NCBI RefSeq assembly: GCF_016756535.1
Contig: NZ_AP023247.1
Coordinates: 1,674,501-1,738,500 of the forward strand
Direction of reading: 5' to 3'
DNA from: Mesorhizobium sp. 131-2-1
GTDB taxonomy: Bacteria > Pseudomonadota > Alphaproteobacteria > Rhizobiales > Rhizobiaceae
Length of the DNA: 64,000 bases
Made by a program: the position numbers and the translations under genes. The notes under the pieces were generated by a model. That model was not told the origin of the DNA. It ran no database searches and saw only the letters and a program-made list of their open reading frames with translations. Below are positions 42,911 to 49,950 of this stretch, in pieces; position 1 is the stretch's first letter, and each line of letters opens with the position of its first letter.

Positions 42911-43657
42911 ATGGACTGGTCATTCCAACTTTACAGCGCCCGCAATTTCCAGCCGTGGGAGGGCGTGCTGCAGATGCTCGGCAAGCTCGGCTACAGCCAG
43001 GTCGAAGGGTTCGGCGGCGTCTATGACGACCCCAAGGCGTTCCGCGCCGAGCTCGACAAGAACGGGCTGGCCATGCCGACCGGGCATTTCTCGATCGACG
43101 CGCTGGAGAAGGACTTCGACGGTGTGCGCAAAATCGCCGACGTGCTCGGTGTCACGCTGCTGATCTGCCCCTATCTGCTCGCCGAGCAGAGGCCGGCGGA
43201 TGCCGCCGGCTGGCGCGGTTTCGGCGAGCGGCTGGCCAAGGTCGGCGAAACGGCGAAAAAGGCCGGCTACGGCTTTGCCTGGCACAATCATGATTTCGAG
43301 TTCAAGGCGCTCGCGGATGGGTCGGTGCCGCAGGACCATATCCTGTCCGCCGCACCCGACATCGGCTGGGAAATGGACTTGGCCTGGGTGGTGCGCGGCG
43401 GCGCCGACCCGCTGCCCTGGATCGAAAAGCACGGCAAGCGCATCAGCGCCGTTCATGTCAAGGATATCGCCAAGCCGGGTGAAGGACTCGACGAGGATGG
43501 CTGGTCGGATGTCGGCCATGGCACGATCGACTGGGCCGGCCTGATCAAGGCGTTGCGCGCCAAGAGCGCGGCGAAGTACTTCGTCATGGAACAGGACAAC
43601 CCAAACAACATCGAGCGCTTCGCCAGCCGCTCGATCGCATCCGTCAAGAGCTACTAG
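42911..43657 (+). CDS. Sugar isomerase/epimerase-type TIM barrel
   Basis: A 248-residue, short xylose-isomerase-like protein starting MDWSFQLYSARNFQPWEG. Metal-site motifs are WHNHDFEF, EMDLAWVVRGG, AVHVKDIAKPG and the late EQDNP. The VHVKD motif is typical of the group linked with Gfo/Idh/MocA oxidoreductases, including proteins acting on 3-keto-sugars. It lies between the ATPase and such an oxidoreductase, so it likely processes an oxidised sugar or glycoside. Confidence 0.83.
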   Translation: MDWSFQLYSARNFQPWEGVLQMLGKLGYSQVEGFGGVYDDPKAFRAELDKNGLAMPTGHFSIDALEKDFDGVRKIADVLGVTLLICPYLLAEQRPADAAGWRGFGERLAKVGETAKKAGYGFAWHNHDFEFKALADGSVPQDHILSAAPDIGWEMDLAWVVRGGADPLPWIEKHGKRISAVHVKDIAKPGEGLDEDGWSDVGHGTIDWAGLIKALRAKSAAKYFVMEQDNPNNIERFASRSIASVKSY

Positions 43658-43668
43658 GAACAATCGAC

Positions 43669-44811
43669 ATGGCAAAGAAACTGGGTATCGGCGTCATCGG
43701 CTGCGGCAACATCTCGAAGGCGTATTTTTCGCTGGCGCCGCTGTTCCGCGGCATCGAGATGCGCGCCTGCGCCGACATCAACATGGACGCCGCGAAGGCG
43801 CGGGCGAAGGAGTTCAAGCTCCGCGCGGAGACCGTCGACGATCTGCTCAAGGCCGACGACATCGACATCATCGTCAACCTGACAATTCCGGCGGTGCACT
43901 ATGAGGTGTCGAAGCAGATCCTCGACGCCGGCAAGCATGTCTATTCGGAAAAGCCGTTCGTGCTGTCGATCAAGGAAGGGCTCGATCTGAAAGGCCGGGC
44001 CGAGAAGAAGGGGCTGCGCATCGGCTCGGCGCCCGACACTTTCCTCGGCGGCGCGCACCAGCTGGTGCGCAACCTGATCGACACCGGTGCGCTGGGCAAG
44101 ATCACCAGCGGCACCTGCCATGTGATGGGTCACGGCATGGAGCACTGGCACCCCAATCCGGATTTCTTCTTCCAGCCGGGCGCCGGCCCTGTGCTCGATA
44201 TCGGACCCTACTACATCACCAACCTGATCCAGTTGATCGGGCCGGTGAAGCAGGTGGCGGCCTTCGCCGCGACACCGGCCAAGGAACGAACGATTTCGTC
44301 GAAGCCACGCGCTGGCGAAAAAATCCCGGTCAACACGCCGACCACCATCCACGGCCTGCTGGAATTCGAGAACGGCGCGGTGGTGACGCTCAACACCAGC
44401 TGGGACGTCTGGAGCCATGGCCATGCGCCGATGGAGCTCTACGGCGAGGCGGGAACGGTGTACGTGCCGGATCCGAACTTCTTCGGCGGCGACGTGCGCT
44501 TCACCGAGGCGACGAAACCGGTCAAGAAGCTGCCAAAATGGAAGCACCCGTTCGGCGTGCCGAACGAGATGCATTCGCAGGGCATGATGGCCAACTACCG
44601 CACCGCCGGCCTGGCCGATATGGCGCTGGCGATCGCCGAGGGACGGCCGCATCGCTGCTCGATGGAGTTAGCGCTGCATGCCGTCGACGTGATGACCAGC
44701 CTGCTGCGCTCGGGCGAAACGGGCAAGTTCGTCCCCATGCAGACGACTTGCGAGCGGCCGGCCGCACTTGGCGTCAAGGAAGCCAAGGAACTGCTGGCGA
44801 AGAAGAAATAG
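43669..44811 (+). CDS. Gfo/Idh/MocA family oxidoreductase
   Basis: A 380-residue enzyme. The Rossmann motif is IGVIGCGNISKAYF, the conserved YSEKPFVLS near residue 105 carries the catalytic lysine, and GPVLDIGPYYITNLIQ near residue 180 carries the active-site Asp. It starts 11 bp after the isomerase gene. Together they suggest oxidation of the imported sugar at a ring position, followed by isomerisation or cleavage. The substrate is not known. Confidence 0.88.
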   Translation: MAKKLGIGVIGCGNISKAYFSLAPLFRGIEMRACADINMDAAKARAKEFKLRAETVDDLLKADDIDIIVNLTIPAVHYEVSKQILDAGKHVYSEKPFVLSIKEGLDLKGRAEKKGLRIGSAPDTFLGGAHQLVRNLIDTGALGKITSGTCHVMGHGMEHWHPNPDFFFQPGAGPVLDIGPYYITNLIQLIGPVKQVAAFAATPAKERTISSKPRAGEKIPVNTPTTIHGLLEFENGAVVTLNTSWDVWSHGHAPMELYGEAGTVYVPDPNFFGGDVRFTEATKPVKKLPKWKHPFGVPNEMHSQGMMANYRTAGLADMALAIAEGRPHRCSMELALHAVDVMTSLLRSGETGKFVPMQTTCERPAALGVKEAKELLAKKK

Positions 44812-44840
44812 ATCGCCACGATTATCGATAATCTTGATCA

Positions 44841-44870
44841 ACCCTCTCCCCCTTCTCCCGGGGAGAGGGT
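44841..44870. terminator. Strong hairpin after the oxidoreductase gene
   Basis: ACCCTCTCCCC (44841-44851) pairs with GGGGAGAGGGT (44860-44870) around an 8-base loop. There is no T-run. The sequence resembles common rhizobial intergenic repeats, so it may be a repeat acting as an mRNA stabiliser or weak terminator. Confidence 0.5.
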
Positions 44871-44946
44871 AAAGGGTGGGCCGCAGGGCATGGTCATCGC
44901 GTTGCGGTGAAGCCATGCCCATTCCGTTCAGATGCGAGGATTTCCC

Positions 44947-45993
44947 ATGCCCTATGTCGCCGCCGAAAACCGCTATGAGAAGATGATCTACAATCGCTGT
45001 GGGCGATCAGGCCTGAAACTGCCGGCCATCTCGCTCGGGCTGTGGCACAATTTCGGCAACGACACGCCGCACAAGACCAAGCAGGCGATCGTTCGCCGGG
45101 CTTTCGACCTCGGCATCACGCATTTCGACCTCGCCAACAATTACGGTCCGCCGCCCGGCTCCGCCGAAACCGCCTTCGGCGAAATCATGCGCACCGACTT
45201 CGCCGGCTACCGCGACGAGCTGATCATCTCGACCAAGGCGGGCTACGAGATGTGGGCCGGTCCTTACGGCGAGTGGGGCAGTCGCAAATACGTGCTGGCC
45301 AGCCTCGACCAGAGCCTGAAGCGGATGGGGCTCGATTATGTCGACATCTTCTATTCGCACCGCTTCGACCCCGATACGCCCTTGGAAGAGACGATGGGCG
45401 CGCTCGACCATGCCGTGCGCTCGGGCAAGGCGCTCTATGCCGGCATCTCCTCCTACAATTCGCAGCGCACGCGCGAGGCGGCCGACATACTGAGGCAGCT
45501 CGGCACGCCCTGCGTCATCCACCAGCCGAGCTATTCCATGCTCAACCGCTGGGTCGAGGAGGACGGCCTGCTCGACACGCTGGAGGGGTTGGGCATCGGC
45601 TCGATCGTGTTCTCGCCGCTGGCGCAAGGCATGCTGACCGACAAATATCTGGGCGGCATCCCCGAGGGCAGCCGCGCTTCCCAGGGCAAGTCGCTGCGGC
45701 CGGCCTTCATCAACGACAAGAGCGTCACCAACATCAAGGCGCTGAACGCCATTGCCGGGCGGCGCGGCCAGACGCTGGCGCAGATGGCGCTGGCCTGGGT
45801 GCTGCGCAAGGGCCGCGTGACCTCGGCGCTGATCGGCGCCAGCCGGCCGGAACAGGTCGAGGATTGCGTTGGTGCGCTGAAGGCGCTCGACTTCAGCGAT
45901 GCGGAACTGGCCGAGATCGACAGCTACGCGCGCGAGGCCGACATCAACCTGTGGGCGGCCTCGGCCGAGCGCAAGGGTCCGCCGCGAAAGTAG
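44947..45993 (+). CDS. Aldo/keto reductase, L-glyceraldehyde-3-phosphate reductase (YghZ) type
   Basis: A 348-residue aldo/keto reductase. RCGRSGLKLPAISLGLWHNF at about 17-36 and FDLANNYGPPPGSAE are diagnostic of the YghZ/MgrA group. The catalytic set is Asp/Tyr in that second motif, Lys in STKAGYEMW and His in FYSHRFDP. Members reduce L-glyceraldehyde 3-phosphate or methylglyoxal; the physiological role is often detoxification. AGGA precedes the ATG. It ends the sugar operon and is followed by a strong terminator. Confidence 0.87.
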   Translation: MPYVAAENRYEKMIYNRCGRSGLKLPAISLGLWHNFGNDTPHKTKQAIVRRAFDLGITHFDLANNYGPPPGSAETAFGEIMRTDFAGYRDELIISTKAGYEMWAGPYGEWGSRKYVLASLDQSLKRMGLDYVDIFYSHRFDPDTPLEETMGALDHAVRSGKALYAGISSYNSQRTREAADILRQLGTPCVIHQPSYSMLNRWVEEDGLLDTLEGLGIGSIVFSPLAQGMLTDKYLGGIPEGSRASQGKSLRPAFINDKSVTNIKALNAIAGRRGQTLAQMALAWVLRKGRVTSALIGASRPEQVEDCVGALKALDFSDAELAEIDSYAREADINLWAASAERKGPPRK

Positions 45994-46034
45994 GCGCGGG
46001 CGCCAGACGGAATCGCCGGCAAATCATCGAAAAG

Positions 46035-46062
46035 AAAACGGCGGGCTTTTGCCCGCCGTTTT
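46035..46062. terminator. Bidirectional Rho-independent terminator
   Basis: AAAACGGCGGGC (46035-46046) and GCCCGCCGTTTT (46051-46062) form a perfect 12-bp stem with a TTTT loop. The A and T ends serve both the aldo/keto reductase (plus) and the trypsin gene (minus), which converge here. Confidence 0.9.
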
Positions 46063-46071
46063 CCATCGAAC

Positions 46072-47163
46072 TCAGGGCTTGGCCGGCTTCTGAGCGGTAC
46101 CGACACCCGCCTTGGGCTTTACCGGCGTCGGCGTGGTCTTCATCTTCTCCTCGATCCAGCCGGTGTAATTGGCGAGCCGTGTGTAGATGCCGTAGGCGTT
46201 TTTGTGGCCACAGGCAGCGCTACCGTCATTTGGACCTTCTCCCCAGGAGACGACACCGACCTGGACCGGGCCGTCGGCGGCCGCCATGAACAGCGGCCCG
46301 CCGCTGTCGCCGTTGCAGGCATCGCGTTCACCGCTGGCGGTGCCGGCGCAGATCATGTTGTTGGTCAGCGGGTCGGACATGTCGGCGGCAATGGCGCTGG
46401 CGGCCGCATCGATGCCCTTTTCCGAATAGCGCATGCGGTGGGAGAGATCGCCAAGCGCGGCCTTCAGGTCGCGCGCATAGATGTCCTTGATGCCGCTGTT
46501 GCAGGTCGCGTTCGGCTGCAGATCGAGATCGGCGACCATCAGCGCCGTCGGGAAGGTTCCATCCTGCATCTTGCCCCAACCGGTGACCGTGGTCTTGCCG
46601 GCATCGGGGGTCGCTTCGTGGGCAACCTTGATCGTTGGCGCGTCCGCCGGCTCGGCCAGCCGGATCAGGCCGAGGTCGTTGTCCATCGTCTGCTCGCTGT
46701 AGCCTTCGTTGACGATGACCTCCACCGCCTTGTAGCGCTTGCCTTCGCCGAGATCGGTGGCGCCGGTGAGCACGGTGACCGCGCCCGCCGGGATCGGCCG
46801 GCCGCTGTCGACGAGGCAGTGCGCGGCCGTCAGCACCCATTGCGGGGCGATCAGGCTGCCGCCACAGAACTGCGCGTCCGGCTGCGATGCCGGGCTGTCG
46901 TCAAGCCTGTCGCTCGTCAGCAGCGCGACCTGGAACGGATAGGCGCCTTTCTCGGCCTCCTTGCCGCCATAGACGCGATCGGCGCCGTCGGGGTTCTCGG
47001 CCTTAGCCTTCGCCCGTTCTTCCGCCACCCGCTTCATCGGCGAGACAGCCGCTTCCGGCCGGGCAGGCCCGTCGGCCGCGTGGATGGCGTTGAGCGTCGC
47101 GAGCGCCGCCGTGCCGGCCAGCAATGCGATGGCGAGCGGCTTGAACCGATGGATGATGTTCAC
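46072..47163 (-). CDS. Trypsin-like serine protease zymogen (S1 family), exported
   Basis: A 363-residue protease. The signal peptide spans 1-29 and a pro-region reaches Arg63. The neo-N-terminus is VYGG (ADR|VYGGKEA), the counterpart of RIVGG in animal trypsins. The catalytic triad is His115 (LTAAHC), Asp163 (DNDLGLIRL) and Ser287 (GDSGGP). Asp281, six residues before the serine, predicts cleavage after Arg or Lys. The C-terminus has a Pro/Lys-rich tail. The start is a GTG with AGGAGG upstream. It diverges from a second protease and lies near a caspase-like gene with the same predicted basic preference. Confidence 0.9.
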   Translation of the reverse strand: MNIIHRFKPLAIALLAGTAALATLNAIHAADGPARPEAAVSPMKRVAEERAKAKAENPDGADRVYGGKEAEKGAYPFQVALLTSDRLDDSPASQPDAQFCGGSLIAPQWVLTAAHCLVDSGRPIPAGAVTVLTGATDLGEGKRYKAVEVIVNEGYSEQTMDNDLGLIRLAEPADAPTIKVAHEATPDAGKTTVTGWGKMQDGTFPTALMVADLDLQPNATCNSGIKDIYARDLKAALGDLSHRMRYSEKGIDAAASAIAADMSDPLTNNMICAGTASGERDACNGDSGGPLFMAAADGPVQVGVVSWGEGPNDGSAACGHKNAYGIYTRLANYTGWIEEKMKTTPTPVKPKAGVGTAQKPAKP

Positions 47164-47551
47164 CTTGACCTCCTGAGACGAACGTTCCCGAACGGGGCCG
47201 GCCCGGCGCAAGATCTGCGGTCCGTGGCACTTCGAACGACCGGCCGCGCAGCCCAGATCGGCGCGCGACCGGTCACAAAACCGAGTGCCACTTCTGCTAA
47301 TCGTGCCCGCGAGCAGAACCCGCTCAAAACCCTATAGCCCCCCACGGGCTACGTGGAAGCGATTTGTCGTTGCCAATGTTGGAATATTTTAGGCAGTATA
47401 TCGCGCGGATGTTTTGGCGGGGGCCTCGTTTGACCGCAGCGGGCAATGAACTGGCACGGGGGTAACCGAAGCCGGTGTTGGCCTCACCACGATCTCGACA
47501 ATATTTCTGTATCTTGATCCAGTCCTTGCTGACTTTTGGGAGAGTCTCACC
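47164..47551. other. Intergenic region between two divergent protease genes (388 bp)
   Basis: This region must contain both protease promoters. I see a small CCACG-GGCTA-CGTGG hairpin at about 47342-47356 and an AT-rich stretch around 47375-47405. I see no credible gene, no convincing -35/-10 pair and no extended operator. Confidence 0.5.
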
Positions 47552-48658
47552 GTGACAAAACTGACAAACACCATCATTGCGTCCGCGTTGCTTTCCAGCG
47601 CGATGTGGGCGGTGCCTGCCTTCGCCGCCGATCCCGGCACTGCCAATACCGGCAATGGCGAAAGCATGCGCGATGCTGGATCGGGCGACTACACGCCGGG
47701 GCGGGCAAAGCCGATCGCGCCGCCGAAGCTAACCGAGGACGAGGCCAGCCGCGCCGCGCCGCTCGCCGACGAGGATGCGGCGGTCAAGTCCTATGGCGTC
47801 GTCGGGCGTTCCGCCGACGGCAAGGAGATCAAGATCGAGGCAAACGAGGCGCTGAAGCAGTTGATCATCGAGGAACTGAACGCGCCGGCCGACGGGCAGG
47901 GGTCCGACGCTTCCGGTCCGCAGAACACCGAAGATCCCGGGCTGACGGAGGGCGAAGCCGGCCGCCAGGTCTTCGGCACCGACGACCGCGAGCAGGTCAA
48001 GAACACCAAGACCTATCCGTTCTCGGCCATCGGCTACCTCGAAGCCAAGTCGCCCAAGACCGGCAAATACGGCAGTTGCTCGGCGACGCTGATCGGCCCG
48101 CGCACCGTACTGACCGCCGCGCACTGCCTCTACAGCCATGAGGACGGCGCCTGGCTCGACGAATACCTGTTTGTACCGGGCCTCAATGGAAGCACCGCCG
48201 ACGACGCGCCGTATGGCGCCTTCACCTATGAGAGCGCCTATATCCTGCAGGGCTTCATCGACAACTACCAGGGCTTTTACGGCTCTGTCGTCCCATGGGA
48301 TCTCGGCATCGTCACGCTGAAGCAGGATATCGGCACCAATCTCGGCTGGCTGGGCTATGCCAATTACGAGGATCTCGGCGATTTCACCGCCAACATCGTC
48401 GGCTATCCCGGCGACAAGCCGATGGGCACGATGTGGAAGGCAGGCTGCGAAGTGCACGCTGAAAACATCGGCACGGACTATTTCCAGTATGATTGCGATA
48501 CGTTCCCGGGTTCGAGCGGCAGCTCGGTCTACGCCTACGATAATGCCGCGAAGGAGCGAGTCATCACCGGCGTGAATGTGGCCGAGAGCCCGGAAGCGAA
48601 CACCGCGGTCAGGCTCAACGCTGCCAATATCGAATGGATCAACAGCCTCTACAAATGA
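47552..48658 (+). CDS. Glutamyl-endopeptidase-like serine protease (V8/S1B type), exported
   Basis: A 368-residue protease. The signal peptide spans about 1-25, a long acidic pro-region runs to about 139, and a mature domain follows starting near VFGTDDREQV, which resembles V8-type mature ends. The triad is His191 (LTAAHC), Asp250 (VPWDLGIVTL) and Ser322 (FPGSSGSSV). V8-type enzymes usually cut after Glu or Asp; the specificity pocket is not certain here. The GTG start follows GGGAGA. Pro-region removal would need cleavage near Arg138-Gln139, a basic site the neighbouring trypsin could cut. Confidence 0.86.
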   Translation: MTKLTNTIIASALLSSAMWAVPAFAADPGTANTGNGESMRDAGSGDYTPGRAKPIAPPKLTEDEASRAAPLADEDAAVKSYGVVGRSADGKEIKIEANEALKQLIIEELNAPADGQGSDASGPQNTEDPGLTEGEAGRQVFGTDDREQVKNTKTYPFSAIGYLEAKSPKTGKYGSCSATLIGPRTVLTAAHCLYSHEDGAWLDEYLFVPGLNGSTADDAPYGAFTYESAYILQGFIDNYQGFYGSVVPWDLGIVTLKQDIGTNLGWLGYANYEDLGDFTANIVGYPGDKPMGTMWKAGCEVHAENIGTDYFQYDCDTFPGSSGSSVYAYDNAAKERVITGVNVAESPEANTAVRLNAANIEWINSLYK

Positions 48659-48690
48659 GGTCGACTCAAATCTGCCTGACGGCTGCATTC

Positions 48691-48726
48691 AAAAAAAGGC
48701 GGCGGGAGCGATCCGGCGCCTTTTTT
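48691..48726. terminator. Bidirectional Rho-independent terminator
   Basis: AAAAAAAGGCG at the left and CGCCTTTTTT at the right enclose a GC-rich loop with further internal pairing. It lies between the convergent V8-type protease and the minus-strand membrane-protein operon and can serve both. Confidence 0.85.
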
Positions 48727-48751
48727 ATATCCGGCGCCGATCGCCTGGCCG

Positions 48752-49474
48752 CTACTTGGACTGCGCGGGTTGTCCCCGGCGCACATAGGCCTCGATCGCC
48801 GAGGCGAAGTTGGCGGAGCCGGCCTTGCGCTGCTTTTCGATATAGCCGGCAAAGTAACTCCAGAACGAGACGGCATAGTCGCGGAAGTAGGAGTCTGCCA
48901 CCTTGTGTGAACACAGGTCGCTCTCGACGCAGATGGAGAGGCGGTTGAGGAAATAGACGATGCGGTCGAAGTGATCGCTGAAATCGGCAAGCGGCATGGT
49001 GCCGCCATCGGCGGTCATCGCCTCGATGCCGATGCGCTGCCTGAACACCTGCTCCTCGGTGGGCGTCGGATTGGCGCTGAGCAGATTGTCATATTTGGCG
49101 TTGAGCCCCGTCAGCCGCTCCTTGAGCGCCCGTTGCGCCTGCTGCAGGTCCTTGCTCTCCCAGAGCTCGACCAGCGACATGGTCTGCTCGACACGCTTCT
49201 GGTCCTGGTTGGCCAGGAACTGGAAGACGGAGAAAAGGAGGGTGAAGATGATCACCAGGCGCACCAGAAGGCCCGACCAGGCATAGGCCAGCATGCGCCA
49301 GTCACGATCGGTGAAGGGGTTCGATTCCTTCTTGATCTCGTGGCTGCTCGGCCACGGGAAGCCCTCCGTGGTCTCAGGCAGCGCCTCAGCCTTCTTGGCC
49401 GCCGGCGGCTCGGCCTTAGTCGACGCCGTCGCAGGCGCTGCTTGTTCCGTCACCTTGCCCCCCGGCCCATTCAT
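48752..49474 (-). CDS. Single-pass membrane protein of the protease locus, unknown function
   Basis: A 240-residue protein. It has a Pro/Ala/Lys-rich cytoplasmic-type N-terminus, one membrane segment at about 62-88 (AYAWSGLLVRLVIIFTLLF), and a helical C-terminal part with coiled-coil character from about 92. Two cysteines lie in SICVESDLCSH. I do not recognise the family. Its ATG overlaps the stop of the cysteine-rich secreted protein (ATGA), and both follow the caspase-like gene, so the three are probably one operon. Confidence 0.72.
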   Translation of the reverse strand: MNGPGGKVTEQAAPATASTKAEPPAAKKAEALPETTEGFPWPSSHEIKKESNPFTDRDWRMLAYAWSGLLVRLVIIFTLLFSVFQFLANQDQKRVEQTMSLVELWESKDLQQAQRALKERLTGLNAKYDNLLSANPTPTEEQVFRQRIGIEAMTADGGTMPLADFSDHFDRIVYFLNRLSICVESDLCSHKVADSYFRDYAVSFWSYFAGYIEKQRKAGSANFASAIEAYVRRGQPAQSK

Positions 49475-49857
49475 CGGCAGCTGTCCAGGTCGATGGTGGC
49501 GGACGGGTCGAGAACGACACCGGGCGCCTCGAGCTTTTTCTTCAGGCAATCGAGCTGCAAGCGCGAAATCATGAACTGCACATCCGGCTCGGCTGGCGCC
49601 TTGTTCGGCGAGGGCAGGGCCTCGACCACGCCGCGCGAGGCGCAGCCGCTGAGATCGACCACGACGGCCTCATTGCCGGTCTTGGCGATCTGGTCGTACT
49701 GGTCGAGAAAGCAGCTCGCCAATTCGGAATTGGTCACGATCTGCTTGGCGCAGAGGCCGCAGGTCTCCTCCGCCGCGGCATGGGCGAACGACAGCCCCGC
49801 GGCAAGAAGGCCCGCTCCGAGCCAGCAAAGCACATTGGTTTTCACGAGCGTCCTCAT
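49471..49857 (-). CDS. Cysteine-rich secreted protein of the protease locus, unknown function
   Basis: A 128-residue protein with a signal peptide (about 1-27, ending SFAHA). The mature part has six cysteines (ETCGLCAKQ, LASCFL, LSGCAS, QLDCLK and DSCR), enough for three disulfides, and is otherwise acidic. No family is recognised. It lies 93 bp after the caspase-like gene and overlaps the membrane-protein gene. A role as inhibitor, substrate or partner of the exported proteases is possible but unproven. The start at 49857 fits the signal peptide; its ribosome-binding site is close. Confidence 0.7.
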   Translation of the reverse strand: MRTLVKTNVLCWLGAGLLAAGLSFAHAAAEETCGLCAKQIVTNSELASCFLDQYDQIAKTGNEAVVVDLSGCASRGVVEALPSPNKAPAEPDVQFMISRLQLDCLKKKLEAPGVVLDPSATIDLDSCR

Positions 49858-49950
49858 CCTTTCCGCGCCGCGCCAGAATGTCCACATACCGAGCCTGTCG
49901 CGCAAGAGCCGATACGGCGGCTGCGACAGGCTTTTGCGGCGGCATGCCTT

